Below are positions 44,834 to 53,281 of a stretch of DNA of 64,000 nucleotides, one piece after another (positions within the stretch are counted from its first letter, which is position 1; each line of letters opens with the position of its first letter). The position numbers and the translations under genes were made by a program. The notes beneath the pieces were generated by a model. The model did no database searches, was not told where the DNA came from, and was given only the letters and a program-made list of their open reading frames with translations. Source of the DNA: Njordibacter sp937773555 (GTDB taxonomy: Bacteria; Pseudomonadota; Gammaproteobacteria; Pseudomonadales; Balneatricaceae); contig NZ_CP159830.1 of assembly GCF_047730085.1 (NCBI RefSeq), positions 2,480,001 through 2,544,000 of the forward strand, given 5' to 3'.

Positions 44834-45622
44834 ATGCTTCCGCTAATTAACATTGGCCTGCGTGCCGCGCGTATCGCTAGCGAACAACTCGTCAGATCAA
44901 TGGAACGACTGGATCTGATACACGAAGAAGGCCAGGAACTCGATGCCCATATACGCAAGCAGTGTGAAGGCGCCGAACGCACTATCGCCTATGAAATCCA
45001 TAAAGCCCACCCAGAGCAGGGTGTGATTGGCGCAGTTGCTGGTGAAATGAATCCTCCGGCAGAGGCACCAAGTAAAGTGTGGCGCATCAGCGCTATTGAC
45101 GGCCTGGACCAGTATGCCCACAGCTTACCCATGTTTACCTTAACTATGGCCTGCTACGAAGACGGTAAGTTAGCCCACTCTATTATCATTTGCCCTTGCA
45201 GTGGTGAAGAATTTTGCGCCAGTAAAGGCCGTGGCGCTCAACTTAACGGCCGCCGGATTCGTGTTAGTAAACGCGCTACGTTGGTTGGGTCTCAGATATT
45301 TGGTGGTGGTAACCAAAACCGTGAAGACCTGTCAGACTTCGATCGCGGCCAAGCTATTTCCCGCAATCTATTTAGCCAAGGCGCCACTAACTATGCCCAA
45401 CTAAGCAATAATATGGCATTGGCTTACACTGCGGCTGGGCGCATAGATGCCCTATGGCACAGCAGTTTAGACCATACAGCAGACGCTGGTTTATTGCTAA
45501 TATTGGAAGCAGGCGCTTTGGCAGCCAACTTTACCGGCGGCTCACCTTTGAATAACGGCGAGCTAGTCTGTGCTAACTCTAAGCTTCTCAAGCTTATGCT
45601 TAAAGCTGTCCATAGCGCTTAG
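44834..45622 (+). CDS. suhB: SuhB homolog with degenerate phosphatase site
   Basis: Protein of 262 residues aligning with SuhB (inositol monophosphatase fold) over its whole length: INIGLRAARIASE at the start, CASKGRGAQLNGRRIRVS and ALAYTAAGRIDALW further on. The metal-binding residues are largely lost. The usual VD gives QC (C44). The EE pair of motif 1 is A67-V68. DPLDGT is S86-A-I-D89-G-L, keeping only D89. The WD of the last motif is replaced (T215). Phosphatase activity is therefore unlikely. In E. coli SuhB also works non-enzymatically with NusA, NusB/S10 and NusG in rRNA antitermination. That role may be the one kept; this is inference. Confidence 0.88.
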   Translation: MLPLINIGLRAARIASEQLVRSMERLDLIHEEGQELDAHIRKQCEGAERTIAYEIHKAHPEQGVIGAVAGEMNPPAEAPSKVWRISAIDGLDQYAHSLPMFTLTMACYEDGKLAHSIIICPCSGEEFCASKGRGAQLNGRRIRVSKRATLVGSQIFGGGNQNREDLSDFDRGQAISRNLFSQGATNYAQLSNNMALAYTAAGRIDALWHSSLDHTADAGLLLILEAGALAANFTGGSPLNNGELVCANSKLLKLMLKAVHSA

Positions 45623-45644
45623 TCTTAGACCTATAGGTTACTTC

Positions 45645-45684
45645 GCGTTGCTGCGCTCATAACGCTTTATGAACGCAGCAACGC
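45645..45684. terminator. Hairpin between convergent suhB and secF
   Basis: GCGTTGCTGCG and CGCAGCAACGC form an 11-bp stem, extended by TCAT/ATGA after one mismatch, with an 8-base loop. It lies in the 70-base gap between convergent genes. No T run follows on either side, so it may be a processing-stable 3' end rather than a classical terminator. Confidence 0.6.
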
Positions 45685-45692
45685 CATTGTTA

Positions 45693-46652
45693 CTACTGCT
45701 CTTCTAAATCCTGCTCAAAGCCTTCGCCTTCTTCAAAGCCTTCACCTTCAATTACCTCTTCTTTTGGTGGAACAATAAGGTCTTCTTGGGTAATCCCTAG
45801 CAGTATCAACACATTGGCCGCTACATAAATAGAGGAGTAGGTACCCACGAAAACGCCAATCGTCAACGCTAACGCAAAGCCGTGAATCAACTCACCACCA
45901 AACACTAAAAGCGCCATTAACACCAAAAGCGTTGTAATGGATGTCACTAAAGTGCGCCCTAACGTTTGTGTCAAAGACTCATTGATAATTTCAATGGTAG
46001 TGCCCTTACGCATTTTACGGAAGTTCTCTCTAATTCGATCAGACACCACAATAGTGTCGTTCAACGAGTAACCAATCACTGCCAAAATTGCAGCCAATAC
46101 CGTGAGGTCAAAGTCCAGTTTAAATATTGAGAAGATTCCCAATACAATGATTACGTCGTGAACTAAAGCCACCACCGCACCCACCGAAAATTTAATTTGA
46201 AAGCGCAGAGCTACGTAGATCATTACAATAGCCAGCGCCAGCAGCATCCCTAAGCCACCCTGCTCGGTAAGCTCTTCGCCTACTTGAGCACCAACGTACT
46301 CAGAACGACGAAGCTCAACACTGGAGGTTGATGCTGATTGTAAAGCAGTGAGTACTTGCTCACCTACCTTGTCGTTAAAGGTTTGACCAAGACGAACCAA
46401 CACATCTTTTTCAGACCCAAAGTTCTGCACTACGGCGTCGTCAAAGCCAGCACCCTGTAATTGGCTTCTCACATCAACTAAACTTGGGGCCTGCTCATAG
46501 CCCACTTCAATTAACGTGCCACCAGTAAAGTCTAAACCAAACTGCAGTTGATTTACTGCCAAGGAGATCAGCGCACCTAAAACCAGAGCAATAGACATAG
46601 CTCCTGCTATTTTACGCAGGGCCATAAAGTTAACAATCTTCATGTCGCTCAT
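45693..46652 (-). CDS. secF: Protein translocase subunit SecF
   Basis: RND-family membrane protein of 319 residues with about six membrane helices, the FGLDFTGGTLIEV motif in the first periplasmic loop and conserved helices ending TTLLVLMALLVFGG. The C-terminus is acidic (repeated EGEGFE). With SecD it uses the proton gradient to pull exported proteins out of SecYEG. It overlaps secD by four bases. Confidence 0.97.
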   Translation of the reverse strand: MSDMKIVNFMALRKIAGAMSIALVLGALISLAVNQLQFGLDFTGGTLIEVGYEQAPSLVDVRSQLQGAGFDDAVVQNFGSEKDVLVRLGQTFNDKVGEQVLTALQSASTSSVELRRSEYVGAQVGEELTEQGGLGMLLALAIVMIYVALRFQIKFSVGAVVALVHDVIIVLGIFSIFKLDFDLTVLAAILAVIGYSLNDTIVVSDRIRENFRKMRKGTTIEIINESLTQTLGRTLVTSITTLLVLMALLVFGGELIHGFALALTIGVFVGTYSSIYVAANVLILLGITQEDLIVPPKEEVIEGEGFEEGEGFEQDLEEQ

Positions 46653-48529
46653 TTACCTGCTCCCCTAAACAAAGGCCATATTTTAATATCTGTAATCTTT
46701 CTACCACCATATATACCATTTACCATGGCACGGCTCACCATGACGGCTGTAAACATAGAGGTGACAATACCAATAGACAATGTTACTGCGAAGCCTTTCA
46801 CAGGGCCTGTGCCCACAGCGTACAAGATAATCGCCACCAATAAAGTGGTGATGTTGGCATCAAAAATAGTGCTGAACGCTCTTTCGTAACCTGCGTGGAT
46901 AGCCGATTGTGGTGCCATGCCTGCTCTCAACTCTTCTTTAATGCGCGAGAAGATAAGCACGTTAGCGTCTACTGCCATGCCCACTGTTAGCACCACACCG
47001 GCAATGCCTGGCAATGACAACGTGAAGCCCAGTAAAGACATTACTGCAGCCACTAAAAGTAAGTTAAAGGCTAGGGCTACGTTAGCAATAACACCAAACA
47101 CGCCATAAAATGCCAACATGAATACCACAACAAGAGCCAAACCAATTTGCACAGAGGTTAAACCAAGGTCTATATTTTCCTGACCTAGGCTTGGCCCCAC
47201 GGTGCGCTCTTCAACAAAATACATTGGTGCTGCTAAAGAACCAGCCCGCAATAGTAAAGCCAATTCAGAGGCTTCACCCGCCCCATCAAGCCCCGTAATA
47301 CGAAAACTGTTGCCTAAGGCTGTTTGAATAGTGGCCAAAGAAATAATGCTTTTTTCCACATAGGACTGGCGCTGATCAACCAACTGGCCATCAACCTCGA
47401 CCACTTTTATACGAGACTTATGCTCGACAAACACCACAGCCATCCGCCGCTTAACTGCATTTCTGGTAATCCGGTTCATCAGCTTACCCCCTTGGCTATC
47501 AAGGTCTATATTCACCTGAGATGAACCAGTTTCATCAAAATTGGACTGCGCATTAGACACGCTAGTACCACTGATAATGAGGCCTTTTTCTAAGGTTGCT
47601 TTACGGTTAGGGTTGGACCTAAAAGTGAATTCCTCAGTGGCAACTCTTGCAGCACCCGGCTTAGCTTCTAAGCGAAACTCTAGGTTTGCCGTAGCACCTA
47701 GCACACGCTTGGCGGCGGCAGTATCTTGCACACCAGGCAGTTGAACCACAATTCGGTTACGCCCTTGGCGCTGAACTAATGGCTCTGCAACACCCAATTC
47801 GTTAACACGATTACGCAAGGTAGTTAAGTTTTGGTTAACCGCATAGTCCTCAATTTCTCGCACTGTCGATTCATTCAGGCTAACAAGAAGGTAGTAAGCA
47901 CTGCCTTCATCTTCAGCACTCATCAAAAACTCACTATAACTGGATTTAAGCTGAGATCGCGCTTGGTCTCGAACTTCTGCGTCCATAAATTTAATGCGCA
48001 AACTGCCGTCAGCTTCACGGGAAACTGCGCGGTAACGTAGCTTTTCAGCACGCAAGGAGGTCTTAATTTCACTCACGTATACGTCTAAGCGCTGCGCTAC
48101 CGCCTGCACCATGTCTACCTCAAGTAAAAAGTGCACTCCACCCCTTAGGTCCAAACCCAGCTTCATAGGTCCAGCACCTAAGTTGGTTAACCAATCAGGG
48201 GTAGTGGGGGCAAGGTTAAGTGCTGTGACGTACTTATCCCCTAACGCATCACTTAATACCGCTTTAGCCTGCAACTGAGACTCGGAATTGGTCACACGTA
48301 CCAGTACGTTTTTAGTAGTTAACTCAACGTCTTTAGCACTTAAACCAGCTTGATCTAGGGCATAAACTGCTTCATCAAGCACCTGCTCATCAATTACGGT
48401 AGCACTTCTTGCGCCAGAAATTTGTATAGCCAGATCATCTGGGTATAAGTTTGGCAGAGCATATAGCCCACCAAGGGCCAAACTCACAATAATGAGTAAG
48501 CTTTTCCATAAGGGATAACGATTTAACAC
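46649..48529 (-). CDS. secD: Protein translocase subunit SecD
   Basis: Protein of 626 residues with an N-terminal membrane helix, a large periplasmic P1 domain (LDLRGGVHFLLEV) and five C-terminal helices with GIAGVVLTVGMAVDANVLIF. The start is a GTG at 48527-48529 with AAGGA six bases upstream. It works with SecF and YajC. A terminator-like element precedes it. Confidence 0.97.
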   Translation of the reverse strand: MLNRYPLWKSLLIIVSLALGGLYALPNLYPDDLAIQISGARSATVIDEQVLDEAVYALDQAGLSAKDVELTTKNVLVRVTNSESQLQAKAVLSDALGDKYVTALNLAPTTPDWLTNLGAGPMKLGLDLRGGVHFLLEVDMVQAVAQRLDVYVSEIKTSLRAEKLRYRAVSREADGSLRIKFMDAEVRDQARSQLKSSYSEFLMSAEDEGSAYYLLVSLNESTVREIEDYAVNQNLTTLRNRVNELGVAEPLVQRQGRNRIVVQLPGVQDTAAAKRVLGATANLEFRLEAKPGAARVATEEFTFRSNPNRKATLEKGLIISGTSVSNAQSNFDETGSSQVNIDLDSQGGKLMNRITRNAVKRRMAVVFVEHKSRIKVVEVDGQLVDQRQSYVEKSIISLATIQTALGNSFRITGLDGAGEASELALLLRAGSLAAPMYFVEERTVGPSLGQENIDLGLTSVQIGLALVVVFMLAFYGVFGVIANVALAFNLLLVAAVMSLLGFTLSLPGIAGVVLTVGMAVDANVLIFSRIKEELRAGMAPQSAIHAGYERAFSTIFDANITTLLVAIILYAVGTGPVKGFAVTLSIGIVTSMFTAVMVSRAMVNGIYGGRKITDIKIWPLFRGAGK

Positions 48530-48553
48530 AGGCTTTCCTTGAAGAACAAGTCA

Positions 48554-48604
48554 TAAAAAAAGCCTCATTGCCAGCCACAGACGGCGAAGACAACCAAGGC
48601 TTTG
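48554..48604 (-). terminator. Attenuator-like hairpin between yajC and secD
   Basis: On the minus strand AAAGCCT and AGGCTTT enclose a 31-base loop that holds a smaller GCC/GGC stem, followed by seven Ts. It may reduce transcription from yajC into secD. The long loop makes this weaker than a typical terminator. Confidence 0.5.
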
Positions 48605-48615
48605 ACACTACAAAA

Positions 48616-48945
48616 TTAAATAGACTTAATAGTGCCTTTTGGCAAAACAGAAGCCACAGCTGCTTTTTGGAAGTGAGAATCCACACCATCAGCTAAGGTA
48701 ATAGTAACGAAGTCGTCACTCACTTTAGCCACTCTACCAATCATGCCGCCGTTAGTTACCACCTCGTCACCTTTGGCCAAACCACCCATCAGGTTCTTAT
48801 GATCCTTAGTGCGTTTTGATTGTGGACGCCAAATCATAAAGTAAAAAACTGCAGCAAATATCACCATCATGATCACAAGAGAACTTGTATCACCACCAGG
48901 TGCTGCTCCGCCTTCGGCTATGGCTGACTCAATAAAGAAACTCAT
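48616..48945 (-). CDS. yajC: Sec translocase accessory protein YajC
   Basis: Small membrane protein of 109 residues with one N-terminal helix (about 20-39, SLVIMMVIFAAVFYFMIWRPQ) and the conserved cytoplasmic domain RTKDHKNLMGGLAKGDEVVTNGG. It associates with SecDF. It lies between tgt and secD, the conserved order. Confidence 0.96.
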   Translation of the reverse strand: MSFFIESAIAEGGAAPGGDTSSLVIMMVIFAAVFYFMIWRPQSKRTKDHKNLMGGLAKGDEVVTNGGMIGRVAKVSDDFVTITLADGVDSHFQKAAVASVLPKGTIKSI

Positions 48946-48977
48946 ATTATCTCCAACATTATTAACTAAAAAATAAA

Positions 48978-50108
48978 TTATTTATTCAAAGCAGGTGTGG
49001 CTAAACCACGCCTGCTGTAAAAATCATCGACAAAACTGTCCAATGTACCTGCTTCCAGTGCCTTACGCAATCCTGCCATGAGCCGCTGATAGTAATGCAG
49101 GTTATGAATGGTATTAAGCTGCGCACCCAACATTTCACGACACTTATCTAAATGATACAAGTAAGCCCGAGAAAAATTGCTGCAGGTATAGCAGTCACAC
49201 TCTTTATCAAGTGGCCCAGGGTCTGTTTTATGTACGGCATTACGGATTTTAACTACCCCGTCAGTAATGAACAAGTGTCCATTACGGGCATTACGAGTAG
49301 GCATAACGCAGTCGAACATATCAACTCCACGTCGAACGCCCTCAACTAAATCCTCTGGCTTACCCACACCCATCAGATAACGTGGTTTATCAGCGGGCAA
49401 TTTAGGGGCTGTATGAGCGAGCACCCTTAACATGTCATCTTTAGGCTCACCGACAGACAAACCGCCAATGGCAAAGCCATCAAAATCTAACTCTGCCAAA
49501 CCCTCTAGGGATTCATCACGCAGCTGCTCGTACATACCGCCTTGCACTATACCAAACAGGGCTGAAGGGCTGTCACCATGGGCATCCTTGCTGCGTTTAG
49601 CCCAACGCATGGAGCGACGCATTGAAGTAGCCGCTTCTTCCTCCGTTGCTGGGTAAGGCGTACATTCATCAAAAATCATCACTACGTCTGAGCCTAATTC
49701 TTGCTGCACTTGCATCGACGATTCTGGCGTCATAAATACCGTATCACCATTAACTGGCGACTGAAACTTAACACCTTCTTCATTGATTTTAGCGCCTAAG
49801 CTAAATACTTGAAACCCACCAGAGTCTGTAAGAATTGGTTTTTGCCACTGGGCAAAATTATGCAAATCACCATGCAGTTTTATCACTTCAGTGCCAGGGC
49901 GTAACATTAAGTGAAAGGTGTTACCCAGGATAATTTCTGCGCCAGTGGCCTCAATATCTCTGGGCAACATGCCTTTTACCGTTCCGTAAGTACCCACTGG
50001 CATGAAGCACGGAGTTTCTACCGAACCACGAGGGAAGGTTAACCGGCCTCGACGCGCTTCACCACTTTGGGCCAGACGCTCGAATTTCATAAAACAACGA
50101 CGACTCAT
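48978..50108 (-). CDS. tgt: tRNA-guanine transglycosylase
   Basis: Enzyme of about 376 residues that exchanges guanine 34 for preQ1 in tRNAs for Asp, Asn, His and Tyr. It has the catalytic aspartates in LTDSGGFQVFSL and DCVMPTRNARNG and the zinc site CDCYTC plus a histidine. The ATG at 50106-50108 overlaps the queA stop and has TTGGAG upstream; the E. coli-like start would be 50090 (MKFERLAQSGE). It acts just before QueA in queuosine synthesis. Confidence 0.97.
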   Translation of the reverse strand: MSRRCFMKFERLAQSGEARRGRLTFPRGSVETPCFMPVGTYGTVKGMLPRDIEATGAEIILGNTFHLMLRPGTEVIKLHGDLHNFAQWQKPILTDSGGFQVFSLGAKINEEGVKFQSPVNGDTVFMTPESSMQVQQELGSDVVMIFDECTPYPATEEEAATSMRRSMRWAKRSKDAHGDSPSALFGIVQGGMYEQLRDESLEGLAELDFDGFAIGGLSVGEPKDDMLRVLAHTAPKLPADKPRYLMGVGKPEDLVEGVRRGVDMFDCVMPTRNARNGHLFITDGVVKIRNAVHKTDPGPLDKECDCYTCSNFSRAYLYHLDKCREMLGAQLNTIHNLHYYQRLMAGLRKALEAGTLDSFVDDFYSRRGLATPALNK

Positions 50109-51151
50109 GTCCGCTCCAAGGCAGAAGATTTTGGGGTCACTAACATAGCATCACCATAACTAAAAAAACGATACCCTTGCTCAATAGCTTTTGCATAAGC
50201 GTTCAATACATAATCTCGGCCTGCAAAAGCACTCACCAGCATTAGCAAAGTTGATTCAGATAAATGGAAGTTAGTCACTAGAGCGTCAACACTTTTAAAA
50301 CGATACCCGGGATAAATAAAGATCCGTGTTTCATCCTTAAAAGGAGCAATTTCGCCATTAGCACTGGCACTCTCTAGAGCCCTTACACACGTTGTACCCA
50401 CAGCAACTACTCGGCCGCCATTGGCCCGGGCACGTTTAACAGCATCACACACTGTTAAATTCACTTCCACTAACTCACCATGCATATGATGGTCTTCAAT
50501 ACGTTCAACTTTGACTGGCTGAAAAGTTCCTGCGCCCACGTGCAAGGTCACATAAGCTACATTTACCCCCTTAGCTGCTATAGAATCCAAAAGGGGCTGG
50601 TCAAAATGCAGCCCTGCAGTGGGTGCCGCAACAGCCCCATGGTGCTCGCCAAATACGGTTTGGTAACGTTCACGGTCTGCAGTGTCATCTGGACGATCTA
50701 TGTAGGGGGGCAAAGGCATATGGCCCAAGCGTTGCAATACATTTAAAGCAACTTCGCCTTCATCTAAAATGAGCTCAAATAAGGTGCCGTGACGCATAAC
50801 CATAGTGGCCCATACTTCACCTTCCAATAATAATCTCGCACCTTCTTTAGGCGACTTACTTGAGCGCACATGAGCTAAAAAACTACGCTCTCCCAAAAGT
50901 CGCTCAACCAAAACCTCAACACGTCCACCCGATTCTTTCACACCAAACAAGCGTGCAGGAATAACTTTAGTATTGTTTAATACCAGCAAATCACCCAGCT
51001 GCAGAAACTCAAGCAAATCGGTAAAACCACCGTGAGATACTACGCCAGACTCACCATTAAGCTGCATTAATCGGCTAGCTGTGCGTTCCGGTGCTGGGTA
51101 GCGAGCAATAAGCTCGTTAGGGAGATGAAAACTAAAATCAGAAACTTGCAT
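50105..51151 (-). CDS. queA: S-adenosylmethionine:tRNA ribosyltransferase-isomerase
   Basis: Protein of 348 residues that adds the ribosyl group of SAM to preQ1-tRNA, giving epoxyqueuosine. The conserved segments FHLPNELIARYPAPERTASRL, TAGLHF, HVGAGTFQPV and TNFHLSESTLLMLVSAF are intact. It is coupled to tgt by a four-base overlap. Confidence 0.97.
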   Translation of the reverse strand: MQVSDFSFHLPNELIARYPAPERTASRLMQLNGESGVVSHGGFTDLLEFLQLGDLLVLNNTKVIPARLFGVKESGGRVEVLVERLLGERSFLAHVRSSKSPKEGARLLLEGEVWATMVMRHGTLFELILDEGEVALNVLQRLGHMPLPPYIDRPDDTADRERYQTVFGEHHGAVAAPTAGLHFDQPLLDSIAAKGVNVAYVTLHVGAGTFQPVKVERIEDHHMHGELVEVNLTVCDAVKRARANGGRVVAVGTTCVRALESASANGEIAPFKDETRIFIYPGYRFKSVDALVTNFHLSESTLLMLVSAFAGRDYVLNAYAKAIEQGYRFFSYGDAMLVTPKSSALERT

Positions 51152-51345
51152 TAGATCTTGATTGGGGCTCTTGATGATAATCCCAAGGCCTAGGTAACTG
51201 GGGTTTCTATAATAACAAAATTGATAGCGGCAGCACAGGCGTATTTGGCGCTTATTTTAGACATTAAAATTTTACTCGCCAGCCGTCTTTGGTTATCTAA
51301 TGCCTAGTTAATTGGCCATAAAACAGATAAATCACCATCCAATCG

Positions 51346-51373
51346 TTGACGCTAAAAAAGAACACTGTATACT
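51346..51373 (+). promoter_or_regulatory. Promoter of tRNA-Leu
   Basis: A -35 TTGACG (51346-51351) and a -10 TATACT (51368-51373) are 16 bases apart, followed by CGCTCC. Transcription would begin about seven bases before the tRNA. Confidence 0.75.
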
Positions 51374-51387
51374 TCGCTCCTCAATGT

Positions 51388-51472
51388 GCCAGTGTGGTGA
51401 AATTGGTATACACGACGGATTCAAAATCCGTTGCTTCGCGGCGTCCCGGTTCGAGTCCGGGCACTGGTACCA
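51388..51472 (+). tRNA. tRNA-Leu (CAA)
   Basis: An 85-base class II tRNA with encoded CCA. The anticodon stem-loop CGGATTCAAAATCCG gives CAA. The variable arm TGCTTCGCGGCGT and the T-arm CCCGGTTCGAGTCCGGG are intact. Its 3' end is repeated at 53282-53306, marking it as an integration site. Confidence 0.97.
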
Positions 51473-51540
51473 GCGCACATTGCAGCCCTCATTAATCGCT
51501 TGGTTTCTGGGGGTTTTTTGTATCTGAAGCACTCATTCCT
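51449..51540 (+). repeat. Left copy of imperfect direct repeat (attL-like)
   Basis: From GTTCGAGTC in the tRNA-Leu T-arm through CCA and about 65 bases beyond, including a run of Ts and TATCTGAAGCAC. It resembles 53282-53372 closely. The first 30 bases differ at two positions, and the distal part has blocks of identity with some changes. The right half is the probable tRNA terminator. Confidence 0.8.
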
Positions 51541-51634
51541 GCCATGATTCCTGTCATAGATTTTGCTGATCCACACCCAATAAAAAGCACCTAGCTAAGG
51601 CATGGGGGAGCCCCCCTATGGCTAATATTGTTAA

Positions 51635-51874
51635 TTGTATTCAGACTCAAAGACACATCAGAGGGTGTTTTGGATGTCTGAAATTGGAGGGAGGGTTAAG
51701 TCTGGAGGTAATTCCTTATTCCTCTTAGTTATACGCGAAGCCGGCCTAAGAGTCCCTTCAGAGGGATACTTTAATTATCTATCCCTGCTTAAGCGACTCT
51801 TAGGGGGTAATCTACTTATATTACTAAGTAGTATCTTTTTAGGTATATTCTTAGCGACTCACTATAGAAAGTAA
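51635..51874 (+). CDS. Doubtful small membrane protein in the island
   Basis: Open frame of 79 codons with a hydrophobic C-terminal helix (LLILLSSIFLGIFLATH). No family is recognised and there is no clear ribosome-binding site. Most of its second half coincides with three nested inverted repeats (51745-51831), so a non-coding structured role for the DNA is at least as likely. Confidence 0.25.
   Translation: MYSDSKTHQRVFWMSEIGGRVKSGGNSLFLLVIREAGLRVPSEGYFNYLSLLKRLLGGNLLILLSSIFLGIFLATHYRK
51745..51840 (+). ncRNA. Candidate structured RNA with terminator
   Basis: Three perfect inverted repeats lie in 87 bases. An outer stem CCTAAGAGTC (51745-51754) / GACTCTTAGG (51795-51804) encloses an inner stem AGGGATA (51762-51768) / TATCCCT (51780-51786). 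A third stem CTACTTA (51812-51818) / TAAGTAG (51825-51831) is followed by TATCTTTTT. The layout looks like a folded RNA ending in an intrinsic terminator. I know no family for it. Confidence 0.4.
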
Positions 51875-51919
51875 CTTCTCTAAGCTTAGTAACTACATGA
51901 CTGTAACCAAATCACATAG

Positions 51920-51956
51920 CCCCCTCTGAGCCCTCCTGAGAGGCTCTCTGAGGGGG
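51920..51956. repeat. GC-rich hairpin in the island
   Basis: CCCCCTC (51920-51926) pairs with GAGGGGG (51950-51956), and inside them GAGCC pairs with GGCTC. T-rich DNA follows about 15 bases later, so it could terminate transcription entering from the left before the next gene. Confidence 0.5.
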
Positions 51957-52091
51957 TCTTGGATTAGCTTTCTTTTTTTACTTTTTCAAGACTCATCCAT
52001 TAGTTATAGCCAGTTGCTATATAAATTTGACTAGATTAAAATACCATTAAGTACGTAAATAGCGTCTTACACAAAACAAGGAATGTCTGAC

Positions 52092-52790
52092 ATGAAACGC
52101 TCACTAAAACCCCTTGCACTTGCAGCATCAGTGCTATTTACAAACTCAGCCTTTTCAGATGAGACTAAAAATACGCAACAAGCTAACGTAGGCGTCACGA
52201 TAGGCCTAACTGGTACAAATCTAGAAATATCTACACCCCTAAATAATTATGTTTCAGTGCGTGGTGAAATAAATATTAATGGAAAGGTTGATAGAAAATT
52301 AACATTAGAGAACAACCGTTATGACATAACATTTAATCCAGATACAAAATCGTTGTTCGTTGACATTCACCCCTTCTCAGGTGCGTTTTACCTGACTGGA
52401 GGTTTAATAAGTCAAAATATTAACTTTGAACTAACGGGTAATACGTCAACTTCGGTTTTTAACTTTAATGGAACATCTTATGCTTACGCTAATGTGGCTG
52501 CATTTATGGGTAAGGCTGGCTTCAGTCATTCAACGGCACCTTATCTAGGCCTTGGTTGGTCAAACCGGAACAAGGTTTCATCTGGGGTCGCTTTTTCTTT
52601 TGAAGCCGGCTTAATTGATGTTGGAACAGGTAGTGTAGATCTAGCTGTGGAATGTGGCAGTGGATTGAGCAGTTCCCAATGTTCGGCATTACAATCGGAT
52701 GTAGCGGCTGAGATGAGTAAGGTAAATAGTGACCTTGACAGAAAGCTCTTTTATCCAGTAGTTAAATTAGGTATCAGTTATCGATTCTAA
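52092..52790 (+). CDS. Predicted exported outer-membrane beta-barrel protein
   Basis: Protein of about 232 residues. A signal peptide (MKRSLKPLALAASVLFTNSAFS) is followed by alternating hydrophobic strands and a C-terminal phenylalanine (KLGISYRF), the usual signature recognised by the BAM complex. Two cysteines near residue 190-200 may form a disulfide. I chose the ATG at 52092, nine bases after AAGGA; the ATG at 52083 touches that site. No precise family is recognised. It is the only well-formed gene inside the tRNA-Leu island. Residues about 25-60 (VGVTIGLTGTNLEISTPLNNY) recall opacity/OmpW-like barrels, weakly. Confidence 0.7.
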   Translation: MKRSLKPLALAASVLFTNSAFSDETKNTQQANVGVTIGLTGTNLEISTPLNNYVSVRGEININGKVDRKLTLENNRYDITFNPDTKSLFVDIHPFSGAFYLTGGLISQNINFELTGNTSTSVFNFNGTSYAYANVAAFMGKAGFSHSTAPYLGLGWSNRNKVSSGVAFSFEAGLIDVGTGSVDLAVECGSGLSSSQCSALQSDVAAEMSKVNSDLDRKLFYPVVKLGISYRF

Positions 52791-52994
52791 GATGTTTATC
52801 TCAAGTGTGCCAAGAAGCTGTAGGTAGCCCCCAGCATATTTAAAAAAGTGAAATTCAAAAGTAAAAAAAGACCACATAGCGATTAACTATGCAGACTTGA
52901 TTCTAATAAATACTATACATAAATCAATTATTTGCATACACACCCCTAGCCTCTTTAAGCTCCAGAATCACTTATATAAGTGCCAGCCCTCACC
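52791..52994. other. AT-rich island spacer without recognisable gene
   Basis: About 200 AT-rich bases between the beta-barrel gene and the integrase fragment. The missing C-terminal part of the integrase would lie here, but I recognise no trace of its catalytic domain. Confidence 0.5.
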
Positions 52995-53195
52995 CTAATA
53001 AACCACGCCACCAAGATTACAAGCGGCTTTCAGTATCTTATCATCAGTAGCTTGTTTAATGGATAGGCCTAACGGACGAGTGAATGCTGTAGTCATACAT
53101 AGATGTCTGAGCTTGGTTGGATACTGTCGTTGGTAGTGAAGCGACCCTTTACGCGCTGTCACATACTTAGGCAGCTTGGATGTCTTGGGTGTCAT
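52995..53195 (-). pseudogene. Truncated tyrosine-recombinase (phage-type integrase) N-terminus
   Basis: Frame of 66 codons whose first 45 residues (SKLPKYVTARKGSLHYQRQYP; LRHLC...FTRPLGLS) match the N-terminal domain of prophage-like site-specific integrases (DUF6538 type). The frame then ends, and the whole catalytic domain is absent. It sits 87 bases from the right repeat copy, pointing into the island. It is almost certainly the remnant of the enzyme that inserted the element at tRNA-Leu. Confidence 0.7.
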
Positions 53196-53281
53196 ATATA
53201 GCCTGTTCCATTGAACCTTTCATTGAAAACTACGCCAGCACTAACGTAAGAACCTAGCAACGAAGAGGCATGTAGAAGATA

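Noticed and set aside
51312..51532. Open frames overlapping tRNA-Leu on both strands
   Set aside because: They cover the tRNA and its promoter and have no protein-like features.
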